A stretch of 64,000 nucleotides of DNA from Perognathus longimembris pacificus. Lineage: Eukaryota; Chordata; Mammalia; Rodentia; Heteromyidae. The translations under genes and the position numbers were made by a program. The notes beneath the pieces were generated by a model. The model ran no database searches, was not told the origin of the DNA, and worked only from the letters and a program-made list of their open reading frames with translations. Positions 45,135 to 55,830 of this stretch are shown one piece after another. The stretch spans positions 2,530,959 to 2,594,958 of the forward strand of contig NC_063161.1 in NCBI RefSeq assembly GCF_023159225.1, in the 5' to 3' direction. Every line of letters starts with the position of its first letter. Within the stretch, counting starts at the first letter, position 1.

Positions 45135-45520
45135 TTGAACAAAAAAAATTACAAATTTCCTAGGATTAAAGATTACAACAAGTGAGTTGAGTCCTGGGTG
45201 AGACGGGGCGTCTCTGCGGTTCTGTCTGGGGCCCCCCCCCGCCGGTGGCTGTGCCTGGCATCGGTCCCCCCCCACCGCGGCTCCCCAGCCCGGCAGGGCC
45301 CCGCCCACGCGCCGGGGCTGTCCGTGAGACGGGAGCACCCTCTGTGCGGGGCAGGCAGTCGCCGAGGTCCTGCCTCCACCTCAAGCGTGGCGTGCAGAAG
45401 CTAAGAAAAGCTGCCCCACCCTGAGCGAAGCCACAAGGGCCACCGTGGTGAGCTCATCATGCTGGCAGCGACTGCTGAGGTAGAGGCGCGGATCCGCGGA
45501 GGGCGACGGACACCCGAGGG
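45135..45520. other. intronic sequence, nothing recognised
   Basis: GC-rich with C runs at 45231-45240 and 45266-45274. No element was assigned. Confidence 0.3.
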
Positions 45521-45665
45521 ATGACAAAGAGATGCCACTGTCACCTGACACCGGAGTGACGACAAAGAGATGCCACTGTCACCTGACACCGGAGTGACGA
45601 CAAAGAGATGCCACTGTCACCTGACACCGGAGTGACGACAAAGAGATGCCACTGTCACCTGGCCA
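45521..45665. repeat. minisatellite, 38-bp unit, ~4 copies
   Basis: ACAAAGAGATGCCACTGTCA followed by CCTGACACCGGAGTGACG starts at 45524, 45562, 45600 and 45638. The internal copies are identical, which suggests recent expansion. Confidence 0.96.
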
Positions 45666-45904
45666 CTCAGCATTCGGAGAAAATGTGTGTTCGGTGCCGT
45701 TCTTTCTAATGCATGTGCTCAGAAACTAGGCATGAGGAATCACACGCACTGTGCCACAGCGACACACGCAGCCCGTGTGAAGGCACAGGGGCTAGCGGAG
45801 GAAGGGCGACAGCAGGGACGTGTGAGCGCCAACAGGGCGACAAGCATCATGAGGGCAGATGGACAGGAACCACGAAGGCGTTCCGGAGCTCTGTGCCACG
45901 GCAG

Positions 45905-46120
45905 AGCGACAGGAGCCGGGAGGGCAGAGGGCGGGGACCGGGAGGACAGAGGGGCGGGGACCAGGAGGGCAGAGGGCGGGGACTGGGAGGACAGAGGGTC
46001 GGGGACCAGGAGGGCAGAGGGCGGGGACTGGGAGGATAGAGGGGCGGGGACCGGGAGGACAGAGGGGCGGGGACCGGGAGGGCAGAGGGGTGGGGACCGG
46101 GAGGGCAGAGGGGCCGGAGC
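45905..46120. repeat. minisatellite, ~21-bp unit, ~10 copies
   Basis: Units of the type GGGGACCGGGAGGGCAGAGG alternate with GGGACTGGGAGGACAGAGGG and GGGACCAGGAGGGCAGAGGG. A 42-45-bp higher-order alternation is visible in the middle. All units are G-rich on the plus strand. Confidence 0.93.
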
Positions 46121-46344
46121 GCAGTGCCACAGCAGAAGGGCACAGCACGGGCCCCCCTCTGCACACCACGCAGTCCAAACGACCAACACAGCAGCCCTCC
46201 CAGCTCCCAGTGTGCCTGGCACCAGAGAAACCTGACAACACCATCACACTCAGTGTCCAGGAGCTGCTGCACACTTTACGCATGAACACCTTTCTCACCA
46301 AACACTCACCCAACCCAGAGCCAGGACGGCAGCTCTACACGTCA

Positions 46345-46615
46345 AGAGGTTCTGGTTTTGTTTTGGGTTTTGCTGTGGGGTTTTTTTTGGACTTGAACTC
46401 AGGGCCCAGGCGCTGTCCCTGAGCTTTTTTTTTTTTTTTGCTCACGGCTAGGGCTCTGCCACTTGAGCCACAGCTCCACTTCTGGCTTTTTTCGGTGTTT
46501 AACTGGAGATGAGAGTCTCACAGACTTCCCTGCCCAGGCTAACTTTGAACCACGGTCCCAGTTCTCAGCCTCCCGAGTAGCTAGGGTTAGAGGCGTGAGC
46601 CACTGGCACAGATCC
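46345..46615 (-). mobile_element. ID/B1 fusion SINE, antisense
   Basis: Left to right on the plus strand: TGGACTTGAACTCAGGGCCC, a T run, the ID-like CACGGCTAGGGCTCTGCCAC, a GCTTTTTTCGGTGTTTAACT linker, then reverse B1 (CCCAGGCTAACTTTGAACCA, CAGCCTCCCGAGTAGCTAGG, CGTGAGCCACTGGCAC). The two-part order matches the copies at 31821 and 54412. Confidence 0.85.
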
Positions 46616-46879
46616 AGCTGCTCCGGCCTGCATTTCCTGTGTGACGACTCTATGCAGCCTTCCCCAGGTGGCGGGCGCACCGTGTCCACTCCCACGCGCC
46701 AGTGCTGGGCAGGGTGGAGGGCCGGAGCCATTCTCTAACCACAGGCGTTCCTCTGGTTCTCCCCCAAGGAGACGGGGTGGGTAGGAGTGCTGTTATATTC
46801 TATAGCAAAATAAATACAAAAGGCAAAAAGTGTTGGGTGGGCTTTTGTAGCTGGACTGCTTTTTTAATGGTTGCTAGTG

Positions 46880-47242
46880 TTTTGTTTTGTGTTATAATAC
46901 TGAAGATTTAACTCCCGGCCTTTTGCGGGCTGGACAAGCACTCTCCCACGTGAAATGCGCCTCCAGCCCCTTTGGGCACTGGGTGTTTTCAAGGCACGCC
47001 GGTCTGCGATGCTTGTACGTGTGCTTCTTGCGCTGCCGGGCCCGCCCAGCACCCACCACTACAACCAGTTGCTGCGCTGGAAGGGCAGGCACGCACCACC
47101 ACGCCCGGCTACTGGCTGAGACGGAGTCTCCCAAACTTGAGCCTGCTTCCTGCCTACGCTGGCCCCAAACAATGCCCTGTCCCCTCCACCTCGGCCTCCA
47201 AGCAGCTAGGACAACAGGCCTGAGCCACCTTGCCTGGCTTGG
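46880..47242 (-). mobile_element. Alu/B1-type composite SINE, antisense
   Basis: The plus strand shows an ID-like stretch (CCCGGCCTTTTGCGGGCTGG, CACGTGAAATGCGCCTCCAG), then CACGCACCACCACGCCCGGC and CCTCGGCCTCCAAGCAGCTA with CCTGAGCCACCTTGCCTGGC. These are reverse-complement 7SL-type motifs, apparently more than one monomer. Confidence 0.6.
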
Positions 47243-47929
47243 GTAGGGTTCTGATCTCAACAGAAATTCACAGCCATTCCTTCAAATCACTATCATGGCT
47301 TTCGTCCGAACAGCTCTCTCCTTCCAGAGATCACAGACCCAAGCCCTTCTTCCTACCCCGCCAGCAGCAGCCAGCGTGCCCCAGGGAAGCCTAACGTCCA
47401 CCCAGAGAGGCAGGAGTGAGAATGGCAGACAGGAACCCCTTTGGACCGGAAGCTGTTCCTGCTACACTGGAGCTAAGATAAAATGCTTTTAGCCGGAAAT
47501 GAAATTCCTGAGGACACGTCTGCTCTCACACAGGAAGTCCCAAGTCCTTCCTCACGCCCCAGAGCCAGCGTTCTGGAGGACCAGGTCTCAGACTTGAGCT
47601 TAGTCTTTGCCCACCCAGGAAGGAAACCTGCCTGCTGGGCACTTTGGACCACTATCTCCCAGTGATGCCCCGAGGACATGAGAGGTGAGGGGCCACTGTC
47701 CTGTGCGCTTTGCACCCCGGATTTGATGAGCATCGTGGGGCAGTGTGAAATCAACCAGAAGTGAGACTCCTGGAGTTCCAAACTCATCTGGATGGAGATC
47801 TCTGCCAGGTACGGACTCCAGGTGACATATTCTTTCCACATTCCGAAGACACATCCGCAGGGGCTTTCGTAAAGAAGCTCTCAATGACAGGCGTCTTAAG
47901 AAGCATCTTCTCAAACAGCTTTAACAATT
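47243..47929. other. intronic sequence, nothing recognised
   Basis: Single-copy-looking sequence with no splice-flanked reading frame and no element assigned. Confidence 0.3.
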
Positions 47930-48052
47930 TCAAGCTGGGCCTGGTTACACACGACCCTCGTCCCATCACTCATTCAAGAGGATGAAGCAGGACGAACAAG
48001 AATTCAAACGTATTCTGAGCTACACAGCAAGACTTCATCGAAAAAAAAAAAT
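47930..48052 (+). mobile_element. B1-like SINE monomer, sense (diverged)
   Basis: CAAGCTGGGCCTGGTTACAC begins it and a B1-like GCTACACAGCAAGACTTCAT precedes a poly-A run at about 48041-48050. Confidence 0.55.
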
Positions 48053-49130
48053 CTTTTTAAATCTGTCTGCACTTGGTTTCATTAAGGAGTTCACTGTGAT
48101 GTGTTAGTTAGCACACAGGTTTCTCTGTTGACCTCCTCAGGATTCCCTGGTCTCTGGGACTTGTGAATTGGTATGGTGTTTCTTCAAGCGCGGTGACCTG
48201 CACCTCCTGGTAATGAATGTCTCTGTTCTGTGCCAAGCCTGGAGGGCAGGTGCTCACACTTGGACGGCTGGAACTCCAAAGTTATGCGCCCTGCCTAACT
48301 CTCCCCTCCGGGACCTGCCCATAAAGCCTCCTTCATCAGCCGGAGGAGATGCTGACCTCCCTGAAAGTGCAGAAATAAAACAGGGAGGTTTTATTCTTAA
48401 GTAAAAAAGTGATTTTGTTCTTCCTAGTAGAACCTGCTCTTAATAAAATCTTTACAGTCTGTGCAAAAGTTCTAAGCCCACAGCTTCCCTCTCCCAGCCG
48501 TGGTGGGGGTAGGAGGGCGGCTTATGAAGCTAGGTTCTTGGCCCTTCTCTGGGCGCGCCGAGGGAGGAGGCTCCCAACCAGGGCCCAGGCGCCGCACATT
48601 TTTTCTTTAATACTCTACAGCTGCGTCAGAAGAGCAGGAACAAACAGTTTACACAGTTAGCCTACTACGCCAGAGGCTCTCCTGGGCTCCAAAGAACTGA
48701 TGGCTGGAGTAGACTCGCGCAGGATGGAAACGCCCTACTGCAGGTCTCCCGCATAAAAGGATGCTCAGCTTAGCTCTGCTTCCAGAGCAGGCTCCTCCAG
48801 TGCCGTGGCCGCTCTTTTAAACGATCACCCAGTAAAGGCGCATCCATTTCCTTCTGAACCACAGCCCAGAGAAAACCAACCCCAGCAAGTCCCAGCTGCA
48901 GGGCTGGAGTGAACGAGGGCTGCCCAGAGCCTCCGGGGCGCCCAGAAAACATACAACACGCCTTCGAAGGGGCACCGGGGGAGGAGAAGAACCTGCCAAG
49001 AACGCGGAATTCATAGCTACTGCAAATCGTATTTCAAAGAGCTACGTGAGATGGGGAGCACTTGGGAAACCGGTCACAGGAAAAAGAAAAAAACAACAAC
49101 CCAGACCTGACTGTGCGAGAAGAATACATG
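48053..49130. other. intronic sequence, nothing recognised
   Basis: No exon or element was recognised. A moderately GC-rich part lies at 48480-48600. Confidence 0.3.
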
Positions 49131-49970
49131 TGCGCAAATACACCGACAGAAGCAAAGAAGCCGTATTTTAACAGATAGATTGAAAAGTAGCTAAATATAA
49201 TACTGAATCAAATAAAGTCGCATTGTAAGAACTGGGTAAGACTTCATAATATGGAAATCAGGTAATAACCATTAGACAGAGAGCTGGAAATCGGATTCAA
49301 TCGAGGAACAAGAGAAGAGTTTATAATTTGCATGGCTCCATTTTATACTGTCACTCAGTCATTCCCCACAGCCAGAGCTTTACTGTAATGACTGCTTTAA
49401 CAACTCACTCCTGCTGGGAAGTAGGAGGACACCCTCAGAACGCCCCCACACCCCCACACACACACGCACACGTGTAGGGGGCACACTAAAGGGGACACGC
49501 TCCACCACTGCACTTTAAACCGAGTGCATGTTTTCTGTGTATGCAGCAAAATGCTGCTCCAGCATTGCCTAGGACTCATCATCAAAGAGCGGGCCTGGTC
49601 CTAACAGCTCACCACTGACCGGCTGGTGTCTCAGATACACTCCGGGTTCTGCTTGCTATCACTCTGTTAATGCTCTGTGCATTAATTTAACAAACTATCA
49701 GGAGACCATGCCCGGAACGGGCAGGCATTATCTCTCAACTTTCATTTAATTAAACTCTGCTATTGCAAGATGACAGTCAGCACATCGCAGGGGAATTATT
49801 TTAAGGACGAAGGTAAAAAGTATTTCAAAGCCCCCACTTAAACATGAAAGCATAATCTAAAATTGCCCGAGCACACGCTATAATTTTTCTATAATATTGA
49901 AGATGTTATTTCCAGACTTGGTAATTAATTGGATTCCATGGAGAAATTATTCTAACCTCCTTGATGGCAA
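49131..49970. promoter_or_regulatory. AT-rich unique island near a TBC1D22A exon
   Basis: About 840 bp, mostly AT-rich and non-repetitive apart from a short CA patch at 49446-49473. It has an ATTTGCAT octamer at 49326-49333 and TAATTA-type sites near 49749 and 49922. It lies about 0.4-1.3 kb into the intron downstream of the exon at 50405-50480. No coding signal. Confidence 0.3.
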
Positions 49971-50269
49971 AATGAGGTACACAGGCAGGGAGCAAGCCAA
50001 AGGACAGCTATAAACAACCACTCTGTCGCCCAGGCGAGATGGTCCCTTGCTCACCCAGGAGTGAGGGCTGCCTGCTAAAAGCAAGCTCATTACCCTCCTG
50101 TCAGCTCCTGCCTGAATCCTGGCTAGAGCAGAAGCAGGGTGGGAGCAGCTCCTCATCTGTGGCCGCCTAGGAGGGGTAGAAGCCGCAAAGCCAAGCAGCC
50201 CAGGCCTACCAGCTGGGTAACAGCAAGGACTGCAGTGCCCAGGGCCAGGACACCTTCACTGCCTCCCGG

Positions 50270-50384
50270 GCCCGGGCCCGGCCCCTGCCCCAGCCCTACC
50301 CTTGCCCCTGCTCCTAGCCCTGTCCCTGCCCCTGCTCCTAGCCCTGCCCCTGCACCTGCCCCTGCCCCTGCCCCTGAGAGGGGC
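50270..50384. repeat. CCCTG-type minisatellite next to a splice donor
   Basis: Repeats of GCCCCTGCTCCTAGCCCTGC, CCCTGC and CCCGGG units. On the minus (transcribed) strand it becomes a run of GGGGCAGGGGCAGGGGCAGG beginning about 20 nt after the donor of the exon at 50405-50480. G-triplet runs near 5' splice sites are known intronic splicing enhancers (established); a role here is inference. Confidence 0.9.
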
Positions 50385-50404
50385 TGCTTAGGAAGCAGGC
50401 GTAC

Positions 50405-50480
50405 CATCAATCCGGCTCACGAGTTCCTCCAACATCTTCACTTTCAGTTGAATCCCAGGTTGGGCAAAGGTGTAGTTGTC
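50405..50480 (-). CDS. TBC1D22A: TBC1D22A internal coding exon (76 nt, TBC domain)
   Basis: Read on the minus strand, this exon starts in phase 0 with Asp-Asn-Tyr and encodes 25 residues plus one base. It includes the block DNYTFAQPGIQ followed by an LEELVSRID helix. That combination is characteristic of the TBC1D22 family, inside the Rab-GAP TBC domain. The acceptor is a pyrimidine tract ending TTAG at 50481-50482. The donor is GT at 50403-50404 (GTACGC). The last base G joins AG of the exon at 25479-25606 to make Glu, which confirms phase and order. TBC domains stimulate GTP hydrolysis on Rab GTPases. TBC1D22 proteins have been linked to the Golgi and to binding ACBD3 (family knowledge). 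The catalytic Arg and Gln fingers lie upstream and are not in this exon. A G-rich tandem repeat begins about 20 nt into the following intron. Confidence 0.93.
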
Positions 50481-52999
50481 CTAAGGGGGAAAAAATGATA
50501 ATGTGTATTATACTCATATAAAATAAAAACACATAGTCCACATGAGAAAAGAGGCAGTTGAAATAACTTTATAATGGTCAGTAATTTTATAACCCAACAA
50601 ACTCACCAACAGCTGGATCTTCCCTGGAGAACGCCACGGGGGGACGGGACACCACCGTCGGGCATGGCCAGGGCGCGGCGCTTGGAGAAGCCAGCCCACG
50701 GGTCTGAGCCCGCAGTGCCCGCGTCTCCTGAACACTCAGTGGGACATCTCTATGTGCGTGTCAACGTAACGGCCACCCGCCTGGGCAGCACGCCGAGCGG
50801 GGCCATCTGCCCAAAGGACCGCCCTGCAAGGCACCGGCACGGCCTGCGGCCAGCCCACCGGGGAGGCCTCCCCGGGTCCCACGAGCCCCGAGGCAGCCAC
50901 GAGGAAGGAGGGGCACGTGAGCGAGAGACTGCAGAGAGGAGAGCTCGCCCGTTACCGAGGCGGGGAGAGCCGTGCGGAGCCCGGGAGCGAGGACCGGCTT
51001 TAGGGAAGGGGTCTGGGGTGGGAACCAGCCCTATCACCCAGAACCTGGGTGGCCTGGCGAGTGCCATCCCCTCTGGTGAAGGGAGACCGCGACGCGCCCT
51101 TCCCTCCAGGACTGCTCGCAGCTCCAGGGAGATACGAGCGGGGCCCTCGGGAGGGGGTCCCCCGTACGGCAGGGGTTCGGGAAACAGCGGCGGGGCGAGG
51201 GAGAGGCTGGCGCCCCCTCGCCCCAGGGCAGGGAGGCGTCTCAATTCTAGCAAGCGGGATCTGCAGCCTTGCGGACATGAGGTACGCCCCAGGTGCGGCG
51301 GGCGTCTGCGGGACCCCGGGCTGAGGGGGGCGCCGTGCACCCGGGACGCGGGGCAGCGGCACCGGAGCGGCCCACCTGGAGCGAAGGCGCGCGGTATGCC
51401 TGCCGGTGCCGGTGCCGGCGCCCGTGCCGGTACCACTGCTCCTCGGCGCGCCCAACAGGACTCCCCCCGCTCCCCAGAACAGGCGCTCTGGGCAGAGCTG
51501 CGGCCTCCCACGGGTCCGCTGCAGGGCCTGCCCACATCTGCAGAGCTGGCAGCTCAGACAGCAGCTCAGACGGGGACTCGGGGGCCAGGCCGGCCCCTGG
51601 CCAGCCAGCAACAGCGCCCTTCCTACGTGGGAACCTAAGTTGCCGTCCCCACCCAGACCCGGCCCTGCCTCTGACAACACACACACGCACACACACACAA
51701 AGGTGCTTTCTGCAATGCCACGTGCCCCTAGGCATCCATTTCCCCAGGTTTACACGAGATGCCCTTCCAAACTCCCCCTCGGACCCTGTGGCCCTGGCCC
51801 CTGATCGGGGCTCCGCTGGCGCGGAGTACGGGGAGCCAGGCAGGCTACTGCCGGGCCGCTCAAAATTTCCACCCACTGATCAGCAAATCTCATTAATGCA
51901 ACGGAGCACCACAGTTCGTGCCTGACCATTGCACACCAACAGGACTTACTACGAGATGCTGCTGTGTGCCAGAAAAGTAAGTCCTGCGCATCTATACTCT
52001 GCCAAACGCTTACAGCCACGGGCCTGCCGGCTGCCCTTGGAGAGGCCTGCGGGCAAGGTCGGTTCTCCCGGCCGTGCGGGAACCTGGGTGTCGGGAGGGC
52101 TCGGGTCGCCCGGGAGCCGGGAACTGGGGTGTGACAGGCGGAAGTGCTCATGCTCTCGGCCTCAGGGCCACCCAAGCCCTGACCTCCCCCCTCCCCCGCC
52201 AGCTGCACGCAGGCTGTCACAAGTCACCGCGGGGAACTGCGCGGCCTGGCGAGGCCTCCAGTGATGGCGCCTGGTTTTCTCCACGTTATCTGTTCCCGCA
52301 GATCCTGCTCGGCATCCGGATGCCGCCCTGAACCGCAGCCCTGAGTGTGATCATCCGCGGCGTCCCGGGGCCCCCAAACCAGGGGTGGGTCTTGGGTCCT
52401 GACACACGGCGGCAGCAATGCAGAGCGCCTCCTGCCCAGAGCCAGCCATCTGGTGGCGAGACATGCTCCCCAGGCTGGTCGTGTCAGGTGTGGGCTGCGG
52501 CGGCCGCGACCCGGGCACCTCGCTGCACAGCACAGAGCGGGGCCTGGCCTGAACCCCTGTAGGGACACGGGACCTGAGCTGCGCTGGCAGGCAGGAAGTG
52601 TCGGGGAGCGGGGTCAGGGGACTGAAGGACCAGGACACACCCCAGGCCAGAGATGAAGGCCGCGAGGCCTGAGGGGCGGTGAAGAAGCCCCGTGAGGAAG
52701 AGAGGGCCATCCCCAGGCTGGAGGCTCTTGAGGGAGTTAACGGTAAGACCAGGGCAAAGCTGTCTGAAGAGGATAATGAGGTGGGGATGGGGAACCCCCA
52801 TGGCTATGAAGGTCCCATAGTGAAAAAGCCCCGGGCTGCCAGTGCAGACGTGACAGAAGAGACACGAGGGGAGGGGTCAGGGGTCACAAGACAGTACCAT
52901 AATCGAGACAAAGCGGTGACAAGAGCTTCCCACGGGAGACACCGCCGACCCAGACTCTCCCAATGGCTTCTCACCCACCGACACTGCCTGGTTTTTTGA
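50481..52999. other. TBC1D22A: GC-rich intron upstream of a TBC1D22A exon
   Basis: A minus-strand intron ending at the acceptor 50481-50482. It is CpG-rich at about 50880-51470, with a CCGGTG/CCGGTA short repeat near 51402-51432 and a CA run at 51678-51700. The long plus-strand frame 50574-51638 has no recognisable domain. No preceding TBC1D22A exon was found. Confidence 0.5.
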
Positions 53000-53235
53000 A
53001 CATGAATGCAGGACTTTCCATTCATTCCTATTAGCTTCTTCATTTCATTGGTTCTCATCTGGCATTCTGGGCAGCAGAACTCATTGTGAATCTTGATTAT
53101 GTCATCTATCACATTAGCTGCCCCTCTACGCTTAGAAGCTCTGGTTACACTGATACCTCAATGTCTTCACTGCAGTCTCAGAGAAGAGGAGGGAAAGGCA
53201 AGGCCAAGGACAGGGCCCTGGGCATGACCCTCAGA
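53000..53235 (-). mobile_element. ancient CR1/L3-type LINE relic, antisense
   Basis: On the plus strand, CATTCATTCCTATTAGCTTC then CATTGGTTCTCATCTGGCAT, a TTGATTATGTCATCTATCAC segment and GGCCAAGGACAGGGCCCTGG appear in the order typical of mammalian L3/CR1 copies. The last segment, read on the minus strand, gives Gln-Gly-Pro-Val-Leu-Gly-Leu. This resembles the QGSVLGP motif of the reverse transcriptase of that LINE class. It is heavily decayed. Confidence 0.5.
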
Positions 53236-53387
53236 GACACACTCGGAGCAGAAAGCCACCATGACAACACAGGAAGCAGGCGTAGCTCTCTGCTTCGGCC
53301 TGCAACCTTCACAAGCCTCTGTCTCCTCACCAGTGAAAGGGACATGGCAGAGCCCCTCACAAGGGCACTGTGGGTATCAAAAGAATT

Positions 53388-53512
53388 ACTCCATGGTTTG
53401 GGTTTGGGTTGACACAGGGTCTCTCCAGGTAGCCTACACTGGCTTGGAACTAGGCCTGTGCTGACCTGCTGTGATTAAAGGTGTGTCCCACCCACAGGTG
53501 GCTCCAGTGACT
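53388..53512 (-). mobile_element. B1-like SINE monomer, antisense
   Basis: GACACAGGGTCTCTCCAGGT, AGCCTACACTGGCTTGGAAC, then CTGTGATTAAAGGTGTGTCC give a reverse B1 monomer with clear family order. Confidence 0.8.
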
Positions 53513-53889
53513 GTATCTAAAATAACCTCCATCAGTGCCCACCCCAAGGGACAAACCCATCCTACCTACCCCAAGCTCCCACAGCCACAGGTGGTCTCGG
53601 GACAGAGGTTAGGACCAAGGGATGCCCCCCGGTTAAGGCAGGGTCGCCAGCACCTCCCACAGGCTGCATGTGTGTTGGCAGACACAGACCAACCAGCAGC
53701 AAAGGTAGTGAGGCAGTACTGCAAGCCATCTGTGCCGCAACACAGGTGCAGAGCGTGTGGAGCAGTAGAGAGAAGACGCAGCAAAGTGGAGAAGCCGACC
53801 AGACGGGTGAGAGAAGCCAGCCTGGAAAGCAGCCCTACCCTACGAGCCCAACTGAGTGGCATTCTCCAGAGAGAACCAGAGAGACAGTT

Positions 53890-54215
53890 TTTAAAAATCC
53901 ATGGTGGCCAGGGTTGGGAGGGAGGGAGTAAACAGATACAGGGGATGGGGGCCCAGTGCTGTGAAACAGCTTTCAATGACACTGCAGTGGGACACAGGGC
54001 ATTAAGACGTCTGTCAAAACCCACAGAGTGTACACCCCAGACCCAGGACCAACGGTGGGCTTGGACTGGAATGTGCCGGGTTGGCTTACTGGTCATAACA
54101 AGCATGCCACACTGCAGATGGTAATGTGGGGAGGGAAAGGAGCACTGGGAAGCCTCCTTGTTTTCTGCTTACTCTTTTCTAAACCTGAAACAGCTCCAAA
54201 AAAAATAATAGCCTG
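53890..54215 (+). mobile_element. L1M-type 3' UTR, sense
   Basis: TGGTGGCCAGGGTTGGGAGG, then GACGTCTGTCAAAACCCACA with GAGTGTACACCCCAGACCCA, and finally CTAAACCTGAAACAGCTCCA plus an A-rich end. This order matches old mammalian L1 3' untranslated regions. Confidence 0.65.
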
Positions 54216-54411
54216 TTAATTTAAGAAAATACTTAATTCAACCAAAGAAAATGGACATAAGAAGAGATGGAACAAATGGAAAAAGTAACCTAAACTGCAA
54301 CCACATAAGTAATTATTGAACATATTGCATAGGTCCATCCAAACAAAATACACACAAAAAGGATGAGAATCCAAATGTTGGATATAAGCCAGCTACAAGA
54401 AATGCCCATTA

Positions 54412-54642
54412 AGCCAGGAGCCAGTGGCTCACACCTGTCATCCTAGCTACTCAGGAGACTGAGATCTAAGGATGGCAGTCTGAAGCCAGACGGGCAGAAA
54501 AGCTCATAAGACTCATCTTCAATTAGTCAGCAAAAATCTTGAGGTAGTGGTATGGCTCCAGTAGTAGAGTGCCAGCCTTGAATGAAAAAGTCAAAGTGAG
54601 AGCGTGAAACCTTGAGTTCAAGCCCCATTGCTGGCTTGCACA
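54412..54642 (+). mobile_element. B1-ID fusion SINE, sense
   Basis: A B1-type head (GCCAGGAGCCAGTGGCTCAC, TCCTAGCTACTCAGGAGACT) joins an ID-like half (GTGGTATGGCTCCAGTAGTA through GAGTTCAAGCCCCATTGCTG). It ends beside a short GATA/GGAT run at 54650-54674. Confidence 0.85.
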
Positions 54643-54939
54643 TATGCATAGATAGATAGAATGGATGGATGGATATGCTTAGAACAGGAAAGGAAGGGTG
54701 GACAAGTACAGCCATACTATTCCATCTTCACGTATATGAAAACAGAACCAGGTAACCTGAGAAGTGGGCAGGACTGGGACACATGAAGGAGAATGAGGGA
54801 AGGTGCGCACTGTACTTACTAAATGGCATGTTGATTTAAAACCTCTTTGGATAACTACTTACAGATAAGTTAAAGGAAAACAAAGTGATAAGGAGTAAAT
54901 CAATAAACTAGATACCCTGTTTTAAGTGGTCAAATTGTT

Positions 54940-55830
54940 TTAAAGGAAAAAATTTTCAAACTGACAAGAGAATGCAAAATATGGATTGACATAACAAGGG
55001 CAAAACTGAATTCACATTTCTTATGAAGAAAATTCCAGGCCAAGATGGCTTCACTATTAGATGCTATCTACCATTTAAAGATTAAATAATACTAATATTA
55101 TGTAAATATTAGTCATATAAATTTCCATAAGTTAAAGGACATTACATGAAGCTACCATTTCCTTAATACCAAAACAACAACAACAAAAAGGCATTAGAAC
55201 AAAAGGAAGCCAAAGACTAACCTAGTCTTGAACAGAAATTTGTATATAGTTAGGCATGACCTGGGAGAATCCGGAGGGCATAAAAGGTTCTATTTTTAAA
55301 CTAAAAATTACAAAATGCAATTTACCTCAGCACAAAGTTTGGTTTATCTCAGTAACACAGGTTGGTTTAACATTCAAAAATGAATCAATGACTTTCACTA
55401 AATTAACAGAATAAATAAGAAAAAATTTATTTCAGTAGGTTGAAACAGCATGACAAAAAGCCTATTTCTCTTTTTAAAAAATCTCAGCAAACTATGTCCT
55501 GTCTTTCTGCTCTTCATCCTCTATTTAAAAATATACCCTCATCCCTGGCTTTCAGTGTGTATCTGCGTTTTCTCAAACAGACAAGCAGGCCTGACAGGCC
55601 AGAGTGCTTATTAAGTAAACACAGTCTCCTTGTCTGCCCACTTTGCACTCTGAGCAAACACCCCAGAAAACAGTATCTACAAAAGGCCAGCAGTAACATC
55701 ACACTTGATAGTGAAAGCCTAAACGCTTCGTCCTTCCCAATATCTGGAAGTGGCAAAAATGTCTGTTCTTACCACGTCTACTCAACACTGCACTGGAGGT
55801 CCCTGACTGGGCAATAAATACAGCCGGGTA
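54940..55830 (+). mobile_element. old L1 LINE fragment, ORF2 region, sense
   Basis: TTCCAGGCCAAGATGGCTTC at 55033 matches the L1 ORF2 target region. The stretch AACATCACACTTGATAGTGA through CTACTCAACACTGCACTGGA with CCCTGACTGGGCAATAAATA (55697-55819) follows the RT domain order. Indels and stops are frequent, and an unassigned insertion seems to lie near 55560-55660. Confidence 0.72.

Larger units (their letters stand above)
25607..50404 (-). other. TBC1D22A: TBC1D22A intron between the two exons (24,798 bp)
   Basis: This phase-1 intron has GT at 50403-50404 and AG at 25607-25608 on the minus strand. It holds an antisense L1 with a nested SINE, a roughly 2-kb minisatellite at 34955-36962, a MaLR-like LTR, an L1 3' end, a GGAT block, several SINEs and AT-rich unique islands. 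No additional exon with plausible splice sites and a TBC1D22-like reading was seen. Confidence 0.85.

Noticed and set aside
50574..51638. 354-residue plus-strand frame with an ATG
   Set aside because: It is antisense to TBC1D22A in CpG-rich intron, with equally long frames in other phases and on the other strand. No motif was recognised.
52679..52999. 106-residue plus-strand frame rich in Glu and Lys
   Set aside because: It looked more protein-like than its neighbours, but I recognised no family, saw no splice or promoter signal, and found nothing continuing it on either side.
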